DNA of 64,000 nt, from NCBI RefSeq assembly GCF_032918005.1, contig NZ_CP136628.1:7549501-7613500 (forward strand), in the 5' to 3' direction. The DNA is from Bradyrhizobium sp. NDS-1. Its GTDB lineage: Bacteria; Pseudomonadota; Alphaproteobacteria; Rhizobiales; Xanthobacteraceae. The notes beneath the pieces were generated by a model. That model made no database searches. It saw only the letters and a program-made list of their open reading frames with translations, and was not told the DNA's origin. Shown in pieces: positions 54,425 to 64,000 of this stretch (position 1 is the stretch's first letter; each line of letters starts with the position of its first letter). The position numbers and the translations under genes are program-made.

Positions 54425-56161
54425 ATGAACGACAACAGATATTCCGGCGCGAATGAAGCCGAGCTCGGTTTTCTCAAGGAAATCGTTAGAATGCTGCCGG
54501 CCGGCCTGACCGTACAGGACGCGCATGGCGAGATTCTGCTGGCTAACGACGCCGCGGCCGCGCAGCTCGGCATGGACGGCAGCCGCCCCTCACCCGATCT
54601 GGCGAGGCGTCGCGAAGCCTGCCGCAAGGCTTTCAGTGCCGGCCAGCCTGTCGTCACCGAAGAGGCGCTTCACGGCGGCGCTGCGCGCCAGGTGCTGCTC
54701 ACGACGCATCGTCCCGTTCGCCTCGCCGGACGCGAGCTCCTGATCTCGGCATCTTCCGACATCACCGAGCAGAAGAATTTCGAGGACCAGCTCTTCCGCT
54801 CGGCCTATTTCGACGAGTTGACCGGACTGCCCTCGCGGCGCGTGATCGAACATCGCGTCAACAATTTGCTCACGGAGAATCGCGCCGGCGAGCGCTTCGC
54901 GCTGGCCTTCCTCGACGTCGACAATTTCAAACACATCAACGACTATTACGGCCATGCAGTCGGCGATGCGCTGCTGGTCGAGCTGTCGAAGCGGCTCGGC
55001 CGCGACCTGCGTGATTCCGACATGCTGTCGCGCATCTCCGGCGACGAATTTTTGCTGCTGCTCTCGCCGATCCAGAGCCAGGAGGAGGTCGCCGAATTCA
55101 TGCAGTCGACGCTGGAGCGGCTGACGGCGCCGTTCTTCATCGACAATTCGGAGGTCTTCGCCTCCACCTCCGTCGGCATCAGCCTCTATCCCGATCATGG
55201 AAGCAGTTTCGAGACGCTGCGCCAGAACGCCGACATCGCGATGTACCGCATCAAGAACAACGGCAAGGGACTCGCCGCCTTCTTCGACGCGAGCATGGAG
55301 CGTGAGGCGCAGGCGCGGATGAAGGTCGAGCAGTCGCTGCGGCTCGCCATCCTGGAGAAGCGCTTCTGCTGCGCCTTCCAGTCCAAGGTCGACATCCGCA
55401 CCCGGGCCGTGAAGGGTATCGAGGCCCTGGTGCGCCTGCGCGACGACGAAGGCGTGATCCAGGCGCCCGGCTCGTTCATCAATCTCGCCGGCGAGCTCGG
55501 CCTGATCGACGAGCTCACTCACCTCGTGCTCGCCGAGATCGTCAAGTCGATCGATTTGATCAACGAGACGTTCGGCGCGGAAGCCACCATCAGCATCAAC
55601 GTCGCCGCCAAGCAGGCCGGCAATCCCGAATTCATGCGCAGCTTCGCGCGAGCGCTGGACGACACCGGCTTTCCGCAGCGTTTCATGATCGAGGTGACGG
55701 AAGACGCTTTCGTCGCCAAGAATCATTTCCAGGACGAGATCCTGCCGATGTTCCGCAAGCTCGGCGTCGGCATTTCGATCGACGATTTCGGCACGGGCTA
55801 TTCCTCGCTCTCGGCGCTGGCCGACATCACCGCCGACGAGATCAAGATCGACCGCTCCTTCATCACCGACATTCATAAGCGCCCGCGCAGCCAGGGCATC
55901 CTGCGCGCGATCGAGTCCTTGAGCGAAGCGCTCGGCATGACCGTGATTGCCGAAGGCCTCGAATCCTACGAGGAACTCGCTTATCTCCAGGCCGCAACCA
56001 AGATCCGCTACGCGCAGGGCTATTACTTCTCCCGACCGATCTTCCTGGAGGAGCTGAAGCTCGCAACGCCGCTCTCCAGCGAGGCGCGGGCGAACGTCGC
56101 GAGCCGCCCGACACAGCACAACCGCCAGGGCTATTCGCGCGCGAACGGTTATCGGCGGTAA
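54425..56161 (+). CDS. c-di-GMP signalling protein, PAS-GGDEF-EAL
   Basis: A 578-residue protein with an N-terminal PAS-like sensor (about residues 15-115), GGDEF (about 125-295) and EAL (about 305-560). The GGDEF signature is SGDEF, preceded at the normal distance by an intact RxxD inhibitory site (RDSD). All EAL catalytic positions are visible: EALVRL, INVAAK, IEVTEDAF, DDFGTGYSSL, IKIDRSF and EGLESYEE, so phosphodiesterase activity is likely. SGDEF can be active, so the balance is open. There is no transmembrane segment. The ATG at 54425 is chosen for family fit; its ribosome site is weak. Confidence 0.92.
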   Translation: MNDNRYSGANEAELGFLKEIVRMLPAGLTVQDAHGEILLANDAAAAQLGMDGSRPSPDLARRREACRKAFSAGQPVVTEEALHGGAARQVLLTTHRPVRLAGRELLISASSDITEQKNFEDQLFRSAYFDELTGLPSRRVIEHRVNNLLTENRAGERFALAFLDVDNFKHINDYYGHAVGDALLVELSKRLGRDLRDSDMLSRISGDEFLLLLSPIQSQEEVAEFMQSTLERLTAPFFIDNSEVFASTSVGISLYPDHGSSFETLRQNADIAMYRIKNNGKGLAAFFDASMEREAQARMKVEQSLRLAILEKRFCCAFQSKVDIRTRAVKGIEALVRLRDDEGVIQAPGSFINLAGELGLIDELTHLVLAEIVKSIDLINETFGAEATISINVAAKQAGNPEFMRSFARALDDTGFPQRFMIEVTEDAFVAKNHFQDEILPMFRKLGVGISIDDFGTGYSSLSALADITADEIKIDRSFITDIHKRPRSQGILRAIESLSEALGMTVIAEGLESYEELAYLQAATKIRYAQGYYFSRPIFLEELKLATPLSSEARANVASRPTQHNRQGYSRANGYRR

Positions 56162-56183
56162 AGAAGTCCGGGATTTTGCGTTC

Positions 56184-56231
56184 CGTCATCGTTCGAGGCC
56201 GCTGAAGAAGTGGCCGCCTCAGGGTGACGGG
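56184..56231. repeat. short inverted repeat (CCGTCATCGTTCGAGGCCGC)
   Basis: The 5' arm CCGTCATCGTTCGAGGCCGC and the 3' arm GGCCGCCTCAGGGTGACGG pair imperfectly around TGAAGAAGT. It is a probable intergenic stem, possibly ending the GGDEF-EAL transcript. Confidence 0.5.
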
Positions 56232-56321
56232 GGACAGATCAGCAAGTGGCCGCCCCCATTTCCCGCTTTGAAATTGCTGGCCTTTTGCTAATACACGGGC
56301 GGACCTCCCGCAAGGCATGTC

Positions 56322-57761
<1,440 letters not shown>

Positions 57762-57769
57762 GTTTCGAG

Positions 57770-57849
57770 ACACGGGTCCGTCCGGAGTCTCGGATTCCGG
57801 ACACGGCATCTCCTCGCTCTTCCGGTGCCTGTTTCAGAAAATGCCGTGT
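57770..57849. promoter_or_regulatory. candidate upstream activator sites (ACACGG repeats)
   Basis: ACACGGCAT (57801-57809) and its exact inverse ATGCCGTGT (57841-57849) lie at about -100 and -60 relative to the sigma54 start point. A related ACACGGGT (57770-57777) lies near -133. Spacing and orientation fit a dimeric enhancer-binding protein. Confidence 0.55.
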
Positions 57850-57880
57850 TTTCCGCCAGTTTGCGCAAACCCTCCGCATC

Positions 57881-57896
57881 TGGCGCGGACCTTGCT
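57881..57896 (+). promoter_or_regulatory. sigma54 (-24/-12) promoter
   Basis: TGGCGCGGACCTTGCT matches the sigma54 consensus TGGCACG-N4-TTGCW at all but one position, with GG and GC separated by exactly 10 bases. It lies 120 bases past the activator gene and points into the CoA-transferase operon. Confidence 0.75.
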
Positions 57897-57955
57897 CTTC
57901 GCTTTGCACAATGACGCGTGCTGCACATGCGCATTCGCAACGGGGAGGACGCAAC

Positions 57956-58033
57956 ATGAGTGAAGCGATCGCGGTCCATCAGCTTCGAGCGAGGCAGCCC
58001 TCGCACGTCACGCCACCGAAACACGCAAATTAG
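57956..58033 (+). CDS. 25-codon leader ORF of unknown function
   Basis: ATG at 57956 follows a strong GGGGAGGA ribosome site, 6-7 bases away. The frame encodes 25 residues starting [16 protein letters not shown] and ends with TAG. The peptide matches nothing I recognise. It begins about 50 bases after the predicted sigma54 start of transcription, so it would be the first ORF of the transcript. It could be a translated leader or the remnant 5' end of a deleted gene. It is a predicted ORF with a good start only; expression is not shown. Confidence 0.45.
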   Translation: MSEAIAVHQLRARQPSHVTPPKHAN

Positions 58034-58157
58034 CTCCGGGCCGAATGCACTGCTCATATTGTCCAGCACGAGGACAAGCTGTCCCGGCGCGGCTCCTCGC
58101 GATAGGATCAATGCACGACAAGATCGGCATACGGTCGAAGCGATCGGGAGGTTCGCG

Positions 58158-60185
58158 GTGAGCCATCACCCAGCTCTGCCCTATTTGCGCAACTCCGAGA
58201 AAGGCAAGGTCGTCACGGCGGCCGAAGCGGTGATGCTGATCCGCGACGGCGACACGGTGGCGACCGGCGGCTTCGTCGGCATCGGCTTTGCCGAGGAGAT
58301 CGCGATCGCGCTGGAGGAGCTTTATCTCTCCCACGAGGGAGATGCGCCCTATGCGCAGGGCAAGCCGCGCAACCTGACGCTGGTCTATGCGGCGGGCCAG
58401 GGTGACGGCAAGGATCGCGGCCTCAATCATCTCGCGCATGAGGGCCTGGTCCGGCGCGTGATCGGTGGACATTGGGGGCTTGCGCCGAAACTGCAGCAAC
58501 TCGCGATCGCAGGCCAGATCGAGGCTTATAACCTGCCGCAGGGCGTCATCACGCATCTGTTCCGCGACATCGCCGCGCACCGGCCGGGCCATGTCACCCG
58601 CGTTGGCATGGGCACCTTCGTCGACCCGCGGCACGGCGGCGGCAAGCTGAACGCGCGCACCACCGAGGACCTGGTGGAGCTGATCAGGATCGGCGACGAG
58701 GACTGCCTGCTCTACAAGACGTTCCCGATTCAGGTCGGGATCATCCGCGCCACCACCGGCGATCCCGACGGCAACCTCACCATGGAGAAGGAGGCGCTGA
58801 CGCTCGAGGCGCTCGCCATCGCCATGGCGGCGCACAATTCCGGCGGCATCGTCATCGCCCAGGTCGAACGCGTAGCCGAGGCCGGCAGCCTCAATCCGCG
58901 TCAGGTCAAGATTCCCGGTATCCTCGTCGACTGCGTCGTGGTGGCGAGGCCCGAGAACCACTGGCAGACCTTCGGCACGCAATACAATCCGGCCTTCTCG
59001 AGCGAGATCCGTGTCCGCGCCGCCTCGCTGCCGGTGATGCCGGTCAGCGAGCGCAAGATCGTCGCCCGTCGCGCCGCCCTCGAGCTGAAGGCAAACAGCG
59101 TCGTCAATCTCGGCATCGGCATGCCGGAGGGCATTGCCTCCGTGGCCAATGAGGAGCGAATCATCGATCTCATCACGCTGACGGCGGAGCCGGGCGTGAT
59201 CGGCGGCATCCCGGCGAGCGGCATCGATTTCGGCGCGGCGATCAACACGCAGGCGGTGATCGACCAGCCCTATCAGTTCGACTTCTACGACGGCGGCGGT
59301 CTCGATGCGGCCTTTCTCGGGCTCGCCCAGGTCGATCGTGCCGGCAACCTCAATGTCAGCAAGTTCGGGCCGAAACTCGCGGGCGCCGGCGGCTTCATCA
59401 ACATCAGCCAGAGCGCCAAGGAGGTCATCTTCGTCGGCACTTTCGGCGCGGGCAAGCAGCGCATCGCAGTGAACGGCGGCAAGCTCGTCATTCTCGACGA
59501 AGCCAGGTCGCGCAAATTCGTGGACAGCGTCGAGCACGTCACCTTCAGCGGCCCGCTCGCGGCAGCGCGCCAGCAGCGCACGCTCTACATCACCGAGCGC
59601 TGCGTGTTCGAGCTGCGCCCCGGCGGGCTCGAACTCACCGAAGTCGCGCCCGGCATCGATATCGAGCGCGACATTTTACGTCTGATGGATTTCAAGCCCT
59701 TGATCCCACGCGATCCCGCCTTGATGGATGCGCGCATCTTCGGCGAAGGTCTGATGGATTTGCGCGAGCGCCTGCTCACCATTCCGCTCGACCAGCGCTT
59801 CACGCTGGACGAGCAGCAGAACCTTTTCTTCGTCAATCTCGAACGCTACCCGCTGCGCAGCAGGGCCGAGATCGACGCCATCGCCGATATCGTCGAGGCC
59901 AGGCTCGCACCGCTCGGCCGCCGGGTCTACGCCATCGTCAATTATGACAATTTTTCCATCCTGCCGGAACTGATGGACGATTATTCGGCCATGGTCCGCA
60001 GCCTCGTCGATCGCTTCTATTCCGGTGTCTCGCGCTACACCACGTCGGGCTTCCTGCGCATCAAGCTCGGCGAAGCCCTGGAGAGGCGCGGCGTCGCACC
60101 GCATATTTTCGAGAGCGCGGAGGAGGCGCAGTCGGATCGGCGTCAGGCCGAAGGAGCCGGCAACGCGCGGCTCGCTCAAAAATGA
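58158..60185 (+). CDS. fused acyl-CoA:acetate/3-ketoacid CoA-transferase
   Basis: A 675-residue single-chain family I CoA-transferase with alpha and beta parts fused, of the YdiF/propionate-CoA-transferase kind. The alpha part has [23 protein letters not shown] near residue 30. The beta part has the catalytic Glu in [16 protein letters not shown] near residue 320. Residues about 550-670 form an extra C-terminal domain ([27 protein letters not shown]...) not present in E. coli YdiF. The start is GTG with GGGAGG 6 bases before it. A sigma54 promoter upstream and an ABC importer downstream suggest a catabolic function: activating a carboxylic acid by CoA transfer. Confidence 0.9.
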   Translation: MSHHPALPYLRNSEKGKVVTAAEAVMLIRDGDTVATGGFVGIGFAEEIAIALEELYLSHEGDAPYAQGKPRNLTLVYAAGQGDGKDRGLNHLAHEGLVRRVIGGHWGLAPKLQQLAIAGQIEAYNLPQGVITHLFRDIAAHRPGHVTRVGMGTFVDPRHGGGKLNARTTEDLVELIRIGDEDCLLYKTFPIQVGIIRATTGDPDGNLTMEKEALTLEALAIAMAAHNSGGIVIAQVERVAEAGSLNPRQVKIPGILVDCVVVARPENHWQTFGTQYNPAFSSEIRVRAASLPVMPVSERKIVARRAALELKANSVVNLGIGMPEGIASVANEERIIDLITLTAEPGVIGGIPASGIDFGAAINTQAVIDQPYQFDFYDGGGLDAAFLGLAQVDRAGNLNVSKFGPKLAGAGGFINISQSAKEVIFVGTFGAGKQRIAVNGGKLVILDEARSRKFVDSVEHVTFSGPLAAARQQRTLYITERCVFELRPGGLELTEVAPGIDIERDILRLMDFKPLIPRDPALMDARIFGEGLMDLRERLLTIPLDQRFTLDEQQNLFFVNLERYPLRSRAEIDAIADIVEARLAPLGRRVYAIVNYDNFSILPELMDDYSAMVRSLVDRFYSGVSRYTTSGFLRIKLGEALERRGVAPHIFESAEEAQSDRRQAEGAGNARLAQK

Positions 60186-60291
60186 TGCATGTTCGAAAGG
60201 CCGGCACGCTCGGCCGGAAGGTTCAATTGCAATGTTCGTAGTGTTGTGCAAATCGCTGTTGCCGAGAAACTTTAAATCAGGAGGGACCATC

Positions 60292-61476
60292 GTGCGTCGA
60301 TCACTCATCATAACAACAACCGTCCTCGCGCTCGCCGCGAGCACGTCCGCACGGGCCGACGATCTCAAGGTCGCGCTGATCTACGGCAAGACCGGTCCGC
60401 TCGAGGCCTATGCCAAGCAGACCGAAACCGGCCTGAAGATGGGCTTCGAATACGCCACCAAAGGCACGATGACGCTCGACGGTCGCAAGATCGTCATCAT
60501 CACCAAGGACGACCAGGGCAAGCCGGACCTTTCGAAGGCCGCGCTCGCCGAAGCCTATCAGGACGACAAGGCCGACATCGCGATCGGCACGACTTCGTCG
60601 GCCGCAGCCCTCGCCATTCTCCCGGTCGCCGAGGAGAACAAGAAGATCCTGATCGTCGAGCCCGCGGTCGCGGATCAGATTACCGGCGAGAAGTGGAACC
60701 GCTACATCTTCCGCACCGGACGCAACTCGTCACAGGACGCGATCTCGAACGCCGTCGCCATCGGCAAGCAGGGCGTCACCGTCGCGACCCTGGCGCAGGA
60801 TTATGCGTTCGGCCGCGATGGCGTCGCAGCCTTCAAGGAGGCGCTCGCCAAGACCGGCGCGACGCTCGCCGCCGAAGAATATGCCCCGACCTCGACCACC
60901 GACTTCACCGCGGTCGGCCAGCGCCTGTTCGACGCGCTGAAGGACAAGCCCGGCCGCAAGGTGATCTGGGTGATCTGGGCCGGCGCCGGCAATCCGCTGG
61001 CCAAGCTCCAGGACATGGACCCGAAGCGCTACGGCATCGAGCTCTCCACCGGCGGCAACATCCTGCCGGCGCTCGCCGCCTATAAGGGCCTCCCCGGCAT
61101 GGAAGGCGCGACCTATTATTTCTACGATATCCCGAAGAACCCGGTGAACGACTGGCTGGTCGCCGAGCACCAGAAGCGCTTCAACGCGCCGCCGGACTTC
61201 TTCACCGCGGGCGGCTTTGCTGCCGCGATGTCCGTCGTCGCCGCCGTCACCAAGGCGAAGTCGACCGACACCGAGAAGCTGATCACGGCCATGGAGGGCC
61301 TGGAGTTCGACACGCCGAAGGGCAAGATGGTGTTCCGCAAGGAAGATCATCAGGCGCTGCAGAGCATGTATCACTTCAAGGTCAAGGTTGATCCGAACGT
61401 CGCCTGGGCCGTGCTCGAGCCGGTGCGCGAGCTGAAGATCGAGGACATGGACGTTCCCGTCCGCAACAAGCGCTGA
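60292..61476 (+). CDS. branched-chain-type ABC substrate-binding protein
   Basis: A 394-residue periplasmic binding protein of the Leu/Ile/Val group. Residues 1-21 are a signal peptide (RRSLIITTTVLALAAS...ARA). The mature protein starts DDLKVALIYGKTGPLEAYAKQTETGLKMGFEYATKGT. YAFGRDGVAAFKEALAKTGATL marks the hinge and PTSTTDFTAVGQRLFDAL follows. The start is GTG with AGGAGG 7 bases upstream. It follows the CoA-transferase by 106 bases and precedes LivGFH-like genes, so it supplies the binding protein of that importer. The ligand is probably an organic acid handled by the CoA-transferase, by context. Confidence 0.93.
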   Translation: MRRSLIITTTVLALAASTSARADDLKVALIYGKTGPLEAYAKQTETGLKMGFEYATKGTMTLDGRKIVIITKDDQGKPDLSKAALAEAYQDDKADIAIGTTSSAAALAILPVAEENKKILIVEPAVADQITGEKWNRYIFRTGRNSSQDAISNAVAIGKQGVTVATLAQDYAFGRDGVAAFKEALAKTGATLAAEEYAPTSTTDFTAVGQRLFDALKDKPGRKVIWVIWAGAGNPLAKLQDMDPKRYGIELSTGGNILPALAAYKGLPGMEGATYYFYDIPKNPVNDWLVAEHQKRFNAPPDFFTAGGFAAAMSVVAAVTKAKSTDTEKLITAMEGLEFDTPKGKMVFRKEDHQALQSMYHFKVKVDPNVAWAVLEPVRELKIEDMDVPVRNKR

Positions 61477-61488
61477 CCTTCCTTGCTT

Positions 61489-61598
61489 CACCTCTCCCGC
61501 TTGCGGGAGAGGCCGGGAGAGGACTTCTCCTCTTGGGAGATTATCCCATCGCGGAAGCACCCTCTCCCCTCCCTCCCCCGCAAGCGGGGGAGGGAGGG
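61489..61598. repeat. CTCCC-rich palindromic intergenic repeat
   Basis: CACCTCTCCCGCTTGCGGGAGAGG at the 5' end and the run CCTCCCCCGCAAGCGGGGGAGG at the 3' end are two GC hairpins in inverted relation. It lies between the binding protein and the ATPase gene. It resembles the 158-bp palindrome at 23047 in its CTCCCC arms. Confidence 0.65.
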
Positions 61599-61645
61599 CT
61601 GCGTGACTCGCGGATGGATTCCGTTTCATCATTTGTAGATTCTCA

Positions 61646-62415
61646 ATGACGCTGACCCTCGAAACCCGCGACCTCACCATCCGCTTCGGCGGCCATGTCG
61701 CGGTCAACAACGTCACCTGCACGTTCCGCCCGGGCGAGCTCACCGCGATCGTCGGGCCGAACGGCGCCGGCAAGACCACCTACTTCAATCTGATCTCGGG
61801 CCAGCTGCGCGCCTCGAACGGCAGTATCCTGTTCGGCGGCACCGACATCACCCAGCACTCCGCGCCAATGCGGACCCGTGCGGGTCTCGGGCGCGCGTTC
61901 CAGCTCACCAATCTCTTTCCGAACCTCACCGTGGAAGAGAACGTTCGCCTTGCGGTGCAGGCGGCAAACGGCACGCACTACGACATGCTGCGGCCCTGGA
62001 CGGTGCGCCGCGACCTGATCGCACGCGCCGATGCCATCCTCGACCAGGTCGCGCTCGGCAGCCGCCGCGGCGTTGCCGCGACAGCGCTGTCACATGGCGA
62101 TCAGCGCAAGCTCGAAGTGGCGCTGATGATCGCGCTGGAGCCGAAGGTCTTCATGTTCGACGAGCCGACCGCGGGCATGAGCATCGACGAGGTGCCTGTG
62201 GTCCTCAACCTGATTGCGCAGCTCAAGCAGGACAGGAGCAAGATCATCCTTCTGGTCGAGCACAAGATGGACGTGGTGCGCTCGCTCGCCGACCGCATCA
62301 TCGTCCTGCATAACGGGCAACTCGTTGCGGACGGGCCGCCTGCCGAGGTGATCGCCTCCCCGATCGTGCAGGAGGCCTATCTCGGCGTCGCCCCCAAGAG
62401 CGCGGAGAGCGTCGC

Positions 62416-62419
<4 letters not shown>
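61646..62419 (+). CDS. ABC transporter ATP-binding protein, LivG-like
   Basis: A 257-residue ATPase of the branched-chain amino acid / organic acid importer class. Walker A is GPNGAGKTTY near residue 39, the Q-loop is in GLGRAFQLTNLFPNLTV, the signature is ALSHGDQRKLEVALMIA near 152 (SHGDQR is usual for LivG), and Walker B is VFMFDEPTAGMS. The tail region PPAEVIASPIVQEAYLG is a LivG/LivF hallmark. Its stop overlaps the next start (ATGA). Confidence 0.95.
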
Positions 62420-63134
<715 letters not shown>

Positions 63135-63138
<4 letters not shown>

Positions 63139-64000
63139 CTGAACTTGCCGCAACCGATCCCCTGCCGAAGCCGAAACGCGACATCGCGCCGGTCCTGCTG
63201 CCGATCGCGCTCGCCCTGCTCATGATCCCGCTGATTGGATCAACCAGCTCCTGGCTGACGCTGACCGTCGCGAGTCTCGCCATGGGCATGATGATCTTCA
63301 TCATGGCCTCGGGCCTGACGCTGGTGTTCGGCCTGATGGACGTGCTCAATTTCGGCCACGGCGCCTTCATCGCCGTCGGCGCCTATGTCGCGACCCTGGT
63401 GCTGGCGCCGTTCGCGGCCTCCATCCAGGCCGACTCGCTCTGGATGAACCTCGCGGTGCTCGCCCCGGCCGCGCTGCTCTCAATGGCGGTATCCGGCGCG
63501 CTCGGCCTGGTCGTCGAGCGCGTGCTGATCCTGCCCGTCTACGGCCAGCATCTGAAGCAGATCCTGATGACGACCGGCGGCCTGATCGTCGCCGAACAGA
63601 CGCTCTATGCGCTGTGGGGGCCGCAGATCATCCCGATGCCGCTGCCGACCTCGTTGCGCGGCTCCTTCATCCTCGGCGACGTCGCGATCGCGAAATACCG
63701 CGTGCTGGCGATGCTGATCGGCCTTGGCATCTTCATCGCGATCCAGCTCGTGCTCAACCGCAGCAAGCTCGGCCTCTTGATCCGCGCCGGCGTCGAGAAC
63801 CGCGAAATGGTCGAGGCGCTCGGCTATCGCATCCGCCGCCTGTTCCTCGGCGTGTTCATGACGGGATCGGCGCTGGCCGGCCTCGGCGGCGTGATGTGGG
63901 CGCTCTATCGCGAGCAGGTTCACGCCTCCATGAGCGACGACCTCACCGTCCTGATCTTCATCGTCGTCATCATCGGCGGACTCGGGTCGATCGGCGGCTG
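63135..64000 (+). CDS. ABC transporter permease, LivH-like (partial at window end)
   Basis: The gene starts with GTG at 63135, overlapping the LivF-like stop (GTGA), and runs off the window after 288 codons. A hydrophilic N-terminus (TELAATDPLPKPKRD) precedes several helices. The LivH marker GLMDVLNFGHGAFIAVGAY is near residue 65, and the second-half segment GVENREMVEALGYRIRRLFLGVFM is the conserved cytoplasmic loop. A LivM-like partner should follow beyond the edge. The importer as seen has binding protein, two ATPases and one permease in the usual composition. Confidence 0.93.

Larger units (their letters stand above)
57762..58157. other. leader region of the CoA-transferase operon
   Basis: The 396 bases hold a sigma54 promoter (57881-57896), three copies of an ACACGG motif upstream of it, and a 25-codon ORF with a strong ribosome site. 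No other credible gene is present. The leader from the predicted start of transcription (about 57907) to the CoA-transferase GTG is about 250 bases, unusually long. Confidence 0.65.

Noticed and set aside
60186..60291. Second sigma54 promoter in front of the binding-protein gene
   Set aside because: CGGCACGCTCGG looks faintly similar to a -24 element, but there is no GC at the right distance and the upstream CoA-transferase promoter can serve the whole unit.

Overview
This is a high-GC stretch of bacterial chromosome that looks like an alphaproteobacterium of the Bradyrhizobium group. The evidence is a RegB/RegA-type redox two-component pair ending in the typical RegA helix-turn-helix, protocatechuate and beta-ketoadipate genes, an Omp25/31-like beta-barrel, HWE-type histidine kinase signalling, two kinds of poly-hydroxyalkanoate depolymerase, many ABC importers, and many short palindromic repeats between genes. 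The genus is an inference from gene content. I see no tRNA, rRNA, CRISPR array, prophage or transposase gene.

Layout. 1-7 kb: 3' end of a Na+/H+ antiporter; a Rieske oxygenase broken by one in-frame TAG and coupled to a periplasmic amidase; an outer-membrane barrel; a TauD-type dioxygenase; ispG with a DMT exporter. 7-12 kb: a Fur/Zur regulator diverging from a MarR-EmrA-EmrB-type efflux operon that carries two tandem operator-like palindromes; an APH-like kinase. 12-22 kb: two chemoreceptors (one membrane-bound, one soluble with three 122-residue PAS repeats) flanking pcaF, pcaHG and mutS. 22-32 kb: an unknown membrane protein, OsmC, a sulfonate/nitrate-type ABC importer, glnD, a DNA alkyltransferase, a DUF1304 protein and a solute-binding protein. 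32-42 kb: DUF1330, a class A penicillin-binding protein, a YgjP-like metallopeptidase, phaZ with an ABC-2 exporter, and regS-regR. 42-48 kb: mmcB, two GH13 enzymes, an MBL-fold hydrolase and a PHB-depolymerase-family esterase. 48-56 kb: a decayed MFS transporter, an LLM flavoprotein, a P450, an SDR, an HWE kinase and a GGDEF-EAL protein. 56-64 kb: a sigma54 enhancer-binding protein, a near-consensus -24/-12 promoter with inverted-repeat upstream sites, a 25-codon ORF, a fused CoA-transferase with an extra C-terminal domain, and a branched-chain-type ABC importer running off the end.

How the genes may work together. The last 8 kb reads as one regulated catabolic unit: the sigma54 activator probably drives the CoA-transferase, with the adjacent importer bringing in the substrate. 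The marR-efflux unit is likely self-repressed through the tandem operators. pcaHG and pcaF supply ring cleavage and the final thiolysis of protocatechuate breakdown. PhaZ and the esterase point to carbon-store turnover, and regSR to redox control. The strongest leads are the sigma54 promoter and leader, the tandem MarR operators, the nonsense-interrupted oxygenase, the tandem PAS receptor, candidate operators upstream of mmcB and the GH13 gene, and the palindromic repeat families.
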